Shown: positions 27,608 to 40,860 of the stretch, piece by piece
How the letters are laid out: every line of letters starts with the position of its first letter
Position numbering within the stretch: position 1 is the stretch's first letter
From: Calliopsis andreniformis
Taxonomy: Eukaryota > Arthropoda > Insecta > Hymenoptera > Andrenidae
Reading direction: 5' to 3'
Assembly: GCF_051401765.1 (NCBI RefSeq)
Contig: NW_027480495.1
Span: forward strand, 2,294,001 to 2,358,000
Length of the DNA: 64,000 nucleotides
Notes under the pieces: generated by a model
Database searches by the model: none
What the model was told of the DNA's origin: nothing
What the model saw: only the letters and a program-made list of their open reading frames with translations
Program-made: the position numbers and the translations under genes

Positions 27608-29480
27608 ATCCTCAATCCTCATTCTTCAATCCGCAACACCCAATACTCAATCTTCAATCCTCAATCCTCAATCCTCAATTCTCAATCCTCAATCCTCAAT
27701 CATCAATCCTCAGACCTCAAACATCAATATACAACCCTCAGTCCTCGCCCTCAATCCACAACCCTCAATCCTCGGTCCTCAATCTTCAATCATCAATATT
27801 CAATCTTCAATCCTCATTCTTCAATCCTCAATACCCAATCCTCAATCTTCAATCCTCAATCCCCAATCCTCAGTTCACAATCCTCAATCCTCAATCCTCA
27901 GACCTCAGGCATCAATACTCAACCCTCAGTCCTCGTCCTCAATCCACAGCCCTCAATCCTCAACCCTCAACCTTCATTCTTCAATATTCAACATTCTATC
28001 CACAATCCTGAATCCTCAATCCTCAATCCTCAATCCTCAATGTTCAATCCTCAACACCCAATCCTCAATCTTCAATCCTCAATCCTCAATCCTCAATGCT
28101 GAAACCTTAGCCCACATTCTCAATCCTCAATCCTCAATCCTCAATCTTCAATCCTCAATACTCAATCCTCAATCTTCAATCCTCATTCTTCAATCCTCAA
28201 CACCCAATCCTCAATCTTCAATCCTCAATCTTCAATCCTCAATTCTCAATCCTCAATCCTCAATCCTCAGACCTCAAACATCAATACACAACCCTCAGTC
28301 CTCGTCCTCAATCCACAGCCCTCAATCCTCGATCCTCAATCTTCAGTCATCAATATTCAATCTTCACTCCTCAATCCTCTATCCTCAATACTCAATCCTC
28401 AATCCTCAATCCTCAATCCTCAATACTCAAGCATCAACCCTCAATTCTCAATACTCAACAGAATATCCTGAATTCTCAGGATTCAATACTCAAACCTCAA
28501 CACTTAACCCTCAATCCTCAATACTCAATACCCAATCCTCAATCTTCAACCTTCAATCCTCAATCCTCAATTCTCAATCCTCAATCCTCAGTCCTCAGTC
28601 CTCAAACCTAAATCCTCATTCTACAATCCTCAATACCCAATCCTCAATCTTCAATCCTCAATCCTCAATCCTCAATTCTCAATCCTCAATCCTCAGTCCT
28701 CAGTCCTCAAACATCAATCCTCAAACCTCAGCCCTCATTCTCAATCGTCAATCCGCAATTCTCAGTCCTCAGCCCTCAAACCTCAATCCTCAACCATCAG
28801 ACCTCATCCTCAGTCCTCAATTATCAATCCTCAATCCTCAATCTTCAATCCTAAATACTCAATCTTCTATCCTCAATCCTCAGTCGTCTAACCTCAATTC
28901 TGTATCCTCAATACTCTATCTTCAATCCTCAACCTTCAGTCCTCAATACTCAACTATCAGTCCTCAATTCTCAATACTCAATCATCAATCCTCAATCTCC
29001 AATCCTCAATACTCAATCTTCAATCCTCAATCCTCAATCCTCAATCCTCAATGCTCAATCCTCAATCCTCAATCCTCAACACTCAATCTTCAATCCTCAA
29101 TACTCAATCTGCAATCCTCAATCCTCAATCCACAATCCTCAATCCTCATTCTTCAATCCTCAATACCCAATCCTCAATCCTCAATGCTCAATCCTCAAAC
29201 CTCAATCCACAACCCTCAATCTTCAATCCTCAATACTCAATCTGCAATCCTCAATCCTCAATCCTCAACCCTCAATCCTCATTCTTCAATCCTCAATACC
29301 CAATCCTCAATCTTCAATCCTCAATCCACAATCCTCAGCCCTCAATCCTCAGTCTTCGATCCTCAACTCCCAATCCTCAATCTTCAATCCTCAATCCTCA
29401 ATACTCAGACCTCAATCCTCAATCTTCAATCCTCAATACTCAACCTTCAATCCTCAATCCTCAATCCTCAATGCTCAATC
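27608..29480 (+). repeat. ~2.1 kb unit, copy 2
   Basis: This copy matches 25500-27372 at offset 2,108, including the class B island (28461). Small differences are GAATCC to CAATCC near 29222 and CTCTGTCC to CTCAGTCC near 28698. Its right end passes directly into the block shared with 23310-24208. Confidence 0.8.
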
Positions 29481-30118
29481 CTCATTCTTCAATCCGCAAC
29501 ACCCAATACTCAATCTTCAATCCTCAATCCTCAATCCTCAATACTCAATCCTCAATCCTCAATCATCAATCCTCAGACCTCAAACATCAATACACACCCC
29601 TCAGTCCTCGTCCTCAATCCACAACCCTCAATCCTCGGTCCTCAATCTTCAATCATCAATATTCAATCTTCAATCCTCATTCTTCAATCCTCAATACCCA
29701 ATCCTCAATCTTCAATCCTCAATCCCCAATCCTCAGTTCACAATCCTCAATCCTCAATCCTCAGACCTCAGGCATCAATACTCAACCCTCAGTCCTCGTC
29801 CTCAATCCACAGCCCTCAGTCCTCAATCCTCAACTTTCATTCATCAATATTCAACATTCTATCCTCAATCCTGAATCCTCAATCCTCAATCCTCAATCCT
29901 CAATGTTCAATCCTCAACACCCAATCCTCAATCTTCAATCCTCAATCCTCAATCCTCAATGCTCAAACCTTAGCCCACATTCTCAATCCTCAATCCTCAA
30001 TCCTCAATCTTCAATCCTCAATACTCAATCCTCAATCTTCAATCCTCATTCTTCAATCCTCAACACCCAATCCTCAATCTTCAATCCTCAATCTTCAATC
30101 CTCAATTCTCAATCCTCA
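29220..30118 (+). repeat. ~0.9 kb block, second copy of 23310-24208
   Basis: This copy is colinear with 23310-24208 at offset 5,910. Visible changes are CAACACCCGATCC to CAACTCCCAATCC near 29365 and one TCAATCC to TCAGTCC near 29818. It overlaps the end of the 2.1 kb unit, so the same DNA belongs to two duplication layers. Confidence 0.75.
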
Positions 30119-33100
30119 ATCCTCAATCCTCAATCCTCAGACCTCAATCCTCAATCCTCAGTCCTCATTCTTCAATCCTCATCACCCAATCCTCAATCTT
30201 CAATCCTCAATCCTCAATTATCGATCCTCAATCCTCAATCCTCAATCCTCAAAACTCAAACCTGAATCCTCAATCCTGAATCCTCAACCTTCAGAACTCA
30301 GTCATCAACAATCAGTTGTCAATTCTCAATTATCAATAGAATATAATCAATTCACAGTTTTCAGTACTAAATACTTAATCTGCAATCTTCAAATCTCTAT
30401 CCACAAACATCAATTCTCATCATTCAACCCTCAACACTCAGTCCCCAATCCTCAATCTTCAACACTCAATCCTCAATCCTCAATCCTCAATCCTCTATCT
30501 TCAATCCTCAATACTCAATCTTCTATCCTCCATCCTCAATCCTTAATCCTCAATCCTCAATCCTCAATCGTCAGGCTTCAATCCTCAATACTCAATCTTC
30601 AACCCTCAATCCTCAATCTTCAATCCTCAATCCTCAATCCTCAGACCTCAATCCTCAATCTTCAATCCTCAATACTCAATCTTCAATCCTCAATCCTCAA
30701 TCCTCAATCCTCAATCCTCATTCTTCAATCCTCAACACCCAATCCTCAATCTTCAATCCTCAATCCTCAATCCTCAACTCTCAATCCTCAGTCCTCAATC
30801 CTCAGACCTCAAACATCAATACTCAACCCTCAGTCCTCGTCCTCAAGCCCCAACCCTCACCCTCTATCCTCAATCTTCAATCATCAATATTCAATCTTCA
30901 ATCCTCAATCCTCAATACTCAATACTCAATCCTCAATCCTCAATCCTCAATCCTCAATCCTCAAAACTCAACCATCAATCCCCAATTCTCAATACACAAT
31001 AGAATATCCTGAATTCTCAGGATTCAATACTCAAACCTCAACACTCAACACTCAATTCTCAATCCTCAATCCTCAATCCTCAATCCTCAATCCTCAATAC
31101 TCAATCTTCAATCCTCCATCCTCAATCCTCAATCCTCAATACTCATTCTTCAATCCTCAACCCTCAATCCTCAATTTTCAATCCTGAATACTCAATCTTC
31201 AATCCTCAATCCTCAATCCTCAATCCTCAATCCTCAATCCTCTATCCTCATTCTACAATCCTCAATACCCAATCCTAAATCTTCAATCCTCAATCCTCAA
31301 TCCTCAATTCTCAATCCTCAATCCTCAGTCCTCAGTCCTCAAACCTCAATCCTCAACACTCAATCCTCAATCCTCAATCTTCAATCCTCAATACTCAATC
31401 TTCAATAATCAATCCTCAATTCTCAATCCTCAATACTCAATACTCAATCCTCAATACTCAATACTCAATCGTCGATACTCAATCCCCAATCCTCAATCTT
31501 CAATCCTCAATCCTCAAACCTCAATCCTCAATCCTCAATCCTCATTCTTCAATCCTCAATACGCAATCCTCAATCTTCAATCCTCAATCCTCAATCCTCA
31601 ATTCTCAATCCTTAATCCTGAATCCTCAGACCTTAAACATCAATACTCAACCCTCAGTCCTCGTCCTCAATCCACAACAATCAATCCTCAATCCTCAATC
31701 TTCAATCATCAATATTCCATCTTCAGTCCCCAATCCTCAATCCTCAATCCTCAATCCTCAATCCTCAATGTTCAATCCGCAATACCCAATCCTCAATCTT
31801 CAATCCACAATCCTCAATCCTCAATCCTCAATCCTCAATACTCAATCCTCAATCCTCAGTCCTCAAACCTCAAAACTCAATCTTCAATCCTCAATACTCA
31901 ATCTTCAATCCTCCGTCCTCAATCCGCAATCCTCAATCCTCAATCCTCAATCGTCAGGCTCCAATCCTCAATACTCAATCTTCAATCCTCAATCCTGAAT
32001 CCTCAATCCTCATCCTTCAATCCTCAATACCCAATCCTCAATCTTCAATCCTCAATCCTCAATCCTCAATTCTCAAACCTCAATCCTCAGTCCTTAGTCC
32101 GCAAACCTCAATCCTCAACCCTCAGCCCTCATCCTCAATCTTCAACCCTCAATCATCAATCCTCAATCCTCAATCCTCAGTCCTCAATCCTCAATCCTCA
32201 ATCTTCAATCTCCAATACTCAGCCTTCAATCCCCAATACTCGGTATTCAATCCACAATCCTCTATCCTCAATCCTCAGTCCTCAATCCTCAATCATCAAT
32301 CCTCAATCTTCAATACTCAATCCTCAATCCTGAATCCTCAATCGTCAATCGTCAATCCTCATTCTTCAATCCTCAATACCCAATCCTAAATCCTCAATCC
32401 TCAATCCTCAATTCTCAATCCTCAATCCTCAGTCCTCAGTCCTCAAACCTCAGTCCTCAAACCTCAGCCATCATCCTCAATCGTCAACCGTCGTTCCTCA
32501 ATCCTCAATCCTCAAACTTCAATCCTCCATACTCAATCTTCAATCCTCAATCCTCAATCATCAATCCCCAATCCTCAATCCTCAGTCATGAATCCTCAAT
32601 CTTCAATACTCAATCTTCAATACTCAATCCTCAATCCTCAATCCTCAATCCTCAATACTCAACCATCAATCCTCAATTCTCAATACTCAATAGAATATCC
32701 TGAATTCTCAGTATTCAATACTTAAACCTCAATCCTCAACCCTCAGCCCTCATCCTCCATCCTCATTCCTCAATCCTCAAACCTCAATCTTCAATCTTCA
32801 ATACTCAATCTTCGATCCTCAATCCTCAACCCTCAATCCTCAATCCTCAATACTCAGTCATGAATACTCAATCTTCAATACTCAATCCTCAATCCTCAAT
32901 CCTCCATCCTCAACCCTCAATCCTCAATCCTCAATCTTCAATCATCAATACTCAATCTTCAATGCTCAATCCTCAATCCTCAATCTTCAATCCTCAATCC
33001 TCAATATTCAATACACAACCCTCAATCCTCAATCCTCAGTCCTCAATCCTCAATCATCAATACTCACTGTTCAATCCTCAATACTCAATCTTCAATCCTC

Positions 33101-34619
33101 AACCCTCAATCCTCAATCCACAATCCTCAATCCTAAATCATCAATCTTCAATCCTCAATACTAAATCTTCAATCCTCAATTCCCAATCCTCAATCGTCAA
33201 TCCTCATTCTTCAATCCTCAATACCCAATCCTCAATCCTCAATCCTCAATCCTCCATCCTCAACTCTCAATTCTCAATCCTCAGTCCTCAGTCCTCAAAC
33301 CTCAATCCTCAACCCTCGGCCCTCATTCTCAATCCTCAATCCTGAATCCTCAATCCTCAATCTTCAATCCTCAATACTCAGTCTTCAATCATCAATCCTC
33401 AATCCTCAATAATCAATCCTCAATCCTCAGAAATCAGTCCTCAATCCTCAATCATCAACCTTCAATCCTCAATACTCAACCTTCAATGCTCAATACTCAA
33501 TCCACAATAGTCAATTCACATACTTCAGTCCACAATACCCAATCCTCAATCCTCAATCCTCAATCCTCCATCCTCAATTCTCAATCCTCAATCCTCTGTC
33601 CTCAGTCCTCAAACCTCAAACCTCAACCATCAGCCCTCATCCTCAGTCCTCAATCCTGAATTCTCAATCCTCAATCTTCAATCTCCAATACTCAGACTTC
33701 AATCACCAATACTCAGTCTTCAATCCACAATCCTCTATCCTCAATCCTCAGTCCTCAATCCTCAATCATCAATACTCAGTCTTCAATCCTCAATCCTCAA
33801 TCCTCAATCCCCAATCCTCAATCCTCAATTCTCAATCCTCAATCCTCAGTCCTCAATCCACAATCATCAATCCTCAATCTTCAATACTCAATCCTCAATC
33901 CTCAATCGTCAGTCTTCAATACTCAATACTCAATCTGCAAACGTCAGTCCTCAATCCTCAATCCTCAATCCTCATTCTTCAGTCCTCAGTACCCAATCCT
34001 CAATCTTCAACCCTCAATCCTCAATCCTCAATTCTCAATCCTCAGTCCTCATTAGAATATCCTCAATTCACAGTTTTCAGTACTCAATCCCCAATCTTCA
34101 ATCTTCAAATCTCAGTCTACAAACATCAATTCGCATCACTCAACACTCAACACTCAGTCCTCAATCTTCAGTCCTCAATCCTCAATCCTCAATCTTCAAT
34201 CCTCAATACTCAATCTTCAATCTTCAATCCTCAATCCTCAACCCTCAGCCCTCTTCCTCAATCCTCAATCCTGAATCCTCAATCCTCAATCTTCAATCAT
34301 CAATACTCAGTCTTCAATCCTCAATCCTCAATCCTCAATCCTCAGTCCTCAATCCACAATCATCAACCCTCAATCTTCAATACTCAATCCACAATCCTCA
34401 ATCCTCAATCCTCAATAGTCAATCTCCAATCCTTGATCCTCAATCCCCAATCCTCAATCCTTAATCCTCAATCTTCAATCCTCAATCCTCAATACTCAAT
34501 CCTCAATACTCAATCCTCAATCCTCAATCGTCAATCCTCAATCCTCAATCCTCAGTCATCAATCCTCAATCGTCAATACTCAATCCTCAGTCCTCAATCC
34601 TCAATCCTCAATCCTCAAT

Positions 34620-35690
34620 CCTCAATCCTCATTCCTCAAACCTCAATCCTCGACCCTCAGTCCTCATCCTCAATTCTCAATTCTCAATCCTCAATCCTCA
34701 ATCCTCAATCTTCAATCCTCAATAATCAATCTCCTATCCTAGATCCTCAATCCACAATACTCTATCCTTAATCCTCAATATTCATTCCTCTATCCCCAGT
34801 CCACAAACTTCTATCCTCAAAGCTCAATAATCAATCCTCAATCCTCAGCCCTCAATCGTCAATCATCAGTCCACAATCTTCAATACTCAATCCTCAATCC
34901 TCAATCCTCAATCCTCAACCCTCAATCCTCAATCATCAATCCTGAATCTTCAATACTCAATCCTCAATCCCCAATCCTCAATCGTCAATCGTCAATCCTC
35001 ATTCTTCAATCCTCAATACCCAATACTAAATCCTCAATCCTCAATCCTCAATTCTCAATCCTCAATCATCAGTCCTCAGTCCTCAAACCTCAGTCCTCAA
35101 ACCTCAGCCATCATCCTCAATCGTCAACCGTCGTTCCTCAATCCTCAATCCTCAACCTTCAATCCTCCATACTCAATCTTCAATCCTCAATCCTCAATCA
35201 TCAATCCTCAATCCTCACTCCTCAATCCTCAATCCTCAATCCTCAATCCTCAATCCTCATTCCTCAAACCTCAATCCTCGAATCTCAGTTCTCATCCTCA
35301 ATTCTCAATTCTCAATCCTCAATCCTCAATCCTCAATCTTCAATCCTCAATAATCAATCTCCTATCATAGATCCTCAATCCCCAATACTCTATCCTTAAT
35401 CCTCAACATTCAATCCCCTATCCCCGGTCCACAATCTTCAATCCCCAAAGCTCAATAATCAATCCTCAATCCTCAGTCCTCAATCGTCAATCATCAGTCC
35501 ACAATCTTCAATACTCAATCCTCAATCCTCAATCCTCAATCCTCAACCGTCAATCCTCAATCATCAATCCTGAATATTCAATACTCAATCCTCAATCCCC
35601 AATCCTCAATCGTCTATCGTCAATCCTCATTCTTCAATCCTCAATACCCAATCCTAAATCCTCAATACTCAATCCTCAATTCTCAATTCT
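34620..35690 (+). repeat. 628-bp tandem duplication
   Basis: Landmarks at 34627 (CTCATTCCTCAAACC), about 34729 (AATCTCCTATC) and 34821 (AGCTCAATAATC) recur at about 35255, 35357 and 35449, an offset of 628 bp. The copies meet near 35248. They have diverged noticeably: CGACCCTCAG versus CGAATCTCAG, and CCTAGATCC versus CATAGATCC. Confidence 0.65.
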
Positions 35691-36399
35691 CAATCCTCAG
35701 TCCTCAGTCCTCAAACCTCAATCCTCAATCCTCAATACTCAACCTTCAATCCTCCATACTCTATCTTCAATCCTCAATCCTCAGTCATCAATCCTCAATC
35801 CTCAATCCTCAGTCATCAATCCTCAATCTTCAATACTCAATCCTCAATTCTCAATCCTCAATCCTCAATCCTCAGTCCTCAATCCACAATCATCAATCCT
35901 CAATCTTCAATACTCAATCCTCAATCCTCAATCCTCAATCTTCAGTCATCAGTCCTCAATCCTCAATCCTCAAACCTGAATCCTCAACCGTCAGTCCTCG
36001 TCCTCAAACCTCAATCCCGAATCCTCAATCCTGAATCGTCAATCTTCAGCCCTCAGTCCTCAACAATCAATTGTCAATCCTCAGTCCTCATTAGAGTATC
36101 CTCAATTCACAGTTTTCAGTACTCAATCCCCAATCTTCAATCTTCAATCCTCAATACTCAATCTTCAATCATCACTCCTCAATTCTCAATCATCAGTCCT
36201 CAATCCTCAATCATCAATCCTCAACAATCAATCATCAATACTCAGTCTTCAATCCTCAATCCTCAATCCGCAATCCTCAGTCCGCAATCCTTAATCATCA
36301 ATCCTCAATCTTCAATACTCAATCCTCAGTCCTCAATCCTCAATCCTCAATACTCGATCTTCAATCCTCAATCCTCAATCCTCAACCCTCAGCCCTCAT

Positions 36400-37400
36400 C
36401 CTCAATCCTCAATTCTGAATCCTCAATCCTCAATCTTCAATCCTCAATACTCAATCTACAATCCTCAACCCTCAATCCTCAATACTCAATCTTCAATCCT
36501 CAATCCTCAATCCTAAATCCTCAACCCTCAGCCCTCATCCTCAATCCTCAATCCTGAATCCTCAATCCTCAATGTTCAATCCTCAATACTCAGTCTTCAA
36601 TCATCAATCCTCAATACTCAATCCTCAATCCTCAATCCTGAATCATCAATCCACAATACTCAATCATCAACCTTCAATCCTCAATACTCAATCTTCAATC
36701 CTCAATACTCAATCCTCAATATTCAACACACAACCATCAACCATCAATTCTAAATACTCAACCATCAATCCTCAATTCTCAATACTCAATAGAATATCCT
36801 GAATTCTCAGGATTCAATACTCAATCCGCAATATTCAATAATCAAATCTCGATCCTCAAACATCAATTCTCAACACTCAATCCTCAACACTCGGTCCTCT
36901 CTCTTCAATCCTCCATCCTCAATCCTCTGTCCCCAAGCGTCAATCCTCAATCCTTAATCCTCAATCCTCAATCCTCAACCCTCAACCCTCAGTCCTCAAA
37001 CCTCAATTCCGTATCCTCAATCCTGAATGCTCAATCTTCATCCCTCAGTCCGCAACAATCAAATGTCAATCCTCAATCCTCAATAGAATATCCTCAATTC
37101 ACAGTTTTCAATACTGAATCCCCAATCTTCAATCTCCAAATCTCAATCCACAGACATCAATTCTCATCACTCAACCCTCAACACTCAGTCCTCAATCTTC
37201 AATCCTCAATCCTCAATCCTCAATCTTCAATCCTCCATACTCAATCTTCAATCCTCAATCCTCAATCATAAATCCTCAATCCTCAATCCTCAGCCATCAA
37301 TCCTCAATCTTCAATACTCAATCCTCAATCATCAATCCTCAATCCTCAATCCTCAATCCTCATTCCTCAATCCTCAATCCTCAACCCTCAGTCCTCAATA
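36400..37400 (+). repeat. ~1 kb block with C-A island module, repeated near 39020-39870
   Basis: Colinear landmarks occur at offset 2,500 and then 2,493: class C island 36792/39292 and class A island 37086/39579. The 7-bp change in offset corresponds to loss of one heptamer. The island at 36792 has the CAGGATTC variant and therefore combines the class B hairpin with class C flanks. Confidence 0.65.
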
Positions 37401-40324
37401 CTCAATCTTCAATCCTCAATCCTCAATCCTCAATCCTCAATCCTCAATGCTCAGTCATCAATCCTCAATCTTCAATACTCAATCGTCAATCCTCAGTCCT
37501 CAATTCTCAATCCTCAATCCTCGTTCCTCAAACCTCAATACTCAACCCTCAGTCCTGATCCTCAATTCTCAATTCTCAATCCTCAAACCTCAATCTTCAA
37601 TCCTCAATAATCAATCCTCAATCCTCAATACTCAACCATCAATCCTCAATTCTCAATACTCAATAGAATATCCTGAATTCTCAGTATTCAATACTCAAAC
37701 CTCAACCATCAACCCTCAGCCCTCATCCTCCATCCTTAATCCTCAATCCTCAAACCTCAATCTTCAATCCTCAATACTCAATCTTCGATTCTCAATCCAC
37801 AATCCTCAACCCTCAATCCCAATCCTCAATCTTCAATCCTCAATTCTCAATCCTCAATCGTCAATCCTCAATCCTCAATCATTAATCCTCAATCCTCAAC
37901 CCTCAATCCTCAATCCTCAATCTTCAATCATCAATACTCAATCTTCAACGCTGAATCCTCAATCCTCAATCCTCAATCGTCAATCCTCAATATTCAATAC
38001 ACAACCATCAAACATCAATCCTCAATACTCAATCATCAATCCTCAATTCTCAATACTCAATAGAATATCCTGAATTCTCTGTTATCAATACTCAATCCTC
38101 AATCTTCAATCTTCAAGTCTCCATCCACAGACATCAATTCTCATCACTCAACCCTCAACACTCTGTCCTCAGTCTTCAATCCTCAATCCTCAATCCTCAA
38201 TTCTCAATCCTCAGTTCTCAATCCTCAATCGCCAATCCTCAATCCCCAATCCTCAATCCTCAATCCTCAGTCCTCAATCCTCAATCATCAATACTCACTG
38301 TTCAATCCTCAATACTCAACCCTCAATTCTCAACCCTCAATCCTCAATCCACAATCCTCAATCCTAAATCATCAATCTTCAATCCTCAATACTAAATTTT
38401 CAATCCTCAATTCCCAATCCTCAATCGTCAATCCTCATTCTTCAATCCTCAATACCCAATCCTCAATCCTGAATCCTCAATCCTCCATCCTCAATTCTCA
38501 ATCCTCAATCCTCAGTCCTCAGTCCTCAAACCTCAATCCTCAACCCTCAGCCCTCATTCTCAATCCTCAATCCTGAATCCTCAATCCTCAATATTCAATC
38601 CTCAATACTCAGCCTTCAATCATCAATCCTCAATCCTCAGTCATCAGTCCTCAATCGTCAATCATCAACCTTCAATCCTCAATACTCAATCTTCAATCCT
38701 CAATACTCAATCCACAATAGTCAATTCTCATTCTTCAATCCTCAATACCCAATCCTCAATCCTCAATCCTCAATCCTCCATCCTCAATTCTCAATCCTCA
38801 ATCCTCTGTCCTCAGTCCTCAAACCTCAACCCTCAACCATCAGACCTCGTCCTCAATCCTCAATCCTGAATTCTCAATCCTCAATATTCAATCTCCAATA
38901 CTCAGCCTTCAATCCCCAATACTCAGTCTTCAATCCACAATCCTCTATCCTCAATCCTCAGTCCTCAATCCTCAATCATCAATCCTCAATCTTCAATACT
39001 CAATCCTCAATCCTCAATCCTCAACCGCCAGCCCTCATCCTCAATCCTCAATCCTGAATCCTCAAACCTCAATCTTCAATCCTCAATACTCAGTCTTCAA
39101 TCATCAATCCTCAATACTCAATCCTCAATCCTCAATCCTGAATCATCAATCCACAATACTCAATCATCAACCTTCAATCCTCAATACTCAATCGTCAATC
39201 CTCAATACTCAATCCTCAATATTCAACACACAACCATCAACCATCAATTCTCAATACTCAACCATCAATCCTCAATTCTCAATACTCAATAGAATATCCT
39301 GAATTCTCATAATTCAAAACTCAATCCGCAATATTCAATAATCAAATCTCGATCCTCAAACATCAATTCTCAACACTCAATCCTCAACACTCGGTCCTAT
39401 CTCTTCAATCCTCCATCCTCAATCCTCTATCCCCAAGCGTCAATCCTCAGTCCTCAATCCTCAATCCTCAACCCTCAATCCTCAGTCCTCAAACCTCAAT
39501 TCCGTATCCTCAATCCTGAATGCCCAATCTTCATCCCTCAGTCCGCAACAATCAAATGTCAATCCTCAATCCTCAAGAGAATATCCTCAATTCACAGTTT
39601 TCAATACTGAATCCCCAATCTTCAATCTTCAAATCTCAATCCACAGACATCAATTCTCATCACTCAACCCTCAACACTCAGTCCTCAATCTTCAATCCTC
39701 AATCCTCAATCCTCAATCTTCAATCCTCCATACTCAATCTTCAATCCTCAATCCTCAATCATCAATCCTCAATACTCAATCCTCAGCCATCAATCCTCAA
39801 TCTTCAATACTCAATCCTCAATCATCAATCCTCAATCCTCAATCCTCAATCCTCATTCCTCAATCCTCAATCCTCAACCCTCAGTCCTCATCCTCAATTC
39901 TCAATTCTTAATCCTCAATCCTCAATCCTCAATCTTCAATCCTCAATAATCAATCCTCAATACTCAGTCATCAATCCTCAATCCTCAATTCTCAATCCTC
40001 AGTCCGCAATCCTCAATCATCAATCCTCAATCTTCAATACTCAATCCTCAATCCTCAATCCTCAATCCTCAATACTCAATCTTCAATCCTCTATCCTCAA
40101 TCCTCAATCCTCAATCCTCAATCCTCAGTCATCAATCCTCAATCTTCAATACCCAATCGTCAATCCTCAGTCCTCAATTCTCAATCCTCAATCCTCGTTC
40201 CTCAAACCTCAATCCTCAACCCTTAGTCCTCATCCTCAATTCTCAATTCTCAATCCTCAAACCTCAATCTTCAATCCTCAATACTGAATCCTCAATCCTC
40301 AATACTCAACCATCAATCCTCAAT

Positions 40325-40860
40325 TCTCAATACTCAATAGAATATCCTGAATTCTCAGTATTCAATACTCAAACCTCAACCCTCAACCCTCAGCCCTCAT
40401 CCTCCATCCTCAATCCTCAATCCTCAAACCTCAATCTTCAATCCTCAATACTCAATCTTCTATTCTCAATCCACAATCCTCAACCCTCAATCACAATCCT
40501 CAATCTTCAATCCTCAATCCTCAATCCTCAATCCTCAATCCCCAATCCTCAATCCTCAATCATAAATCCTCAATCCTCCACCATCAATCCTCAATCCTCA
40601 ATTTTCAATCATCAATACTCAATCTTCAATGCTGAATCCTCAATCCTCAATCCTCAATCCTCAATCCTCAATATTCAATACACAACCATCAAACATCAAT
40701 CCTCAATACTCAATCATCAATCCTCAATTCTCAATACTCAATAGAATATCCTGAATTCTCTGTTTTCAATACTCAATCCTCAATCTTCAATCTTCAAGTC
40801 TCCATCCACAGACATCAATTCTCATCACTCAACCCTCAACACTCTGTCCTCAATCTTCAA
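40325..40860 (+). repeat. B-B' island module (type example)
   Basis: A class B core at 40340 is followed by a B' core at 40744, 404 bp away. The arrangement recurs at 37666/38063 (397), 43246/43643 (397), 47243/47647 (404), 49835/50232 (397), 54811/55215 (404) and, in reversed order, 60530/60929 (399). The spacing alternates between 397 and 404, one heptamer apart. The spacer holds CCTCATCCTCCATCC and usually a CAATATTCAATACACAACC variant. Confidence 0.8.

Larger units (their letters stand above)
26943..31187 (+). other. Longest open frame (1,414 codons), repeat by-product, not called as a gene
   Basis: This frame starts at an ATG made by a C-to-G change in a heptamer (CAATGCTC) and runs without a stop through about 200 units of the heptapeptide S-I-L-N-P-Q-S. 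It has no signal peptide, membrane segment, folded domain or non-repeat residue block. There is no G-rich ribosome-binding site upstream and no Kozak context of note. Overlapping open frames with the same peptide occur in other frames (for example 29051-30265), and the frame crosses the boundaries of duplicated DNA blocks. The openness follows from the heptamer: its cyclic peptide is identical in all three forward frames and only TCA and CAA codons lie one substitution from a stop. Translation is not excluded, but nothing in the sequence supports it. Confidence 0.85.
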
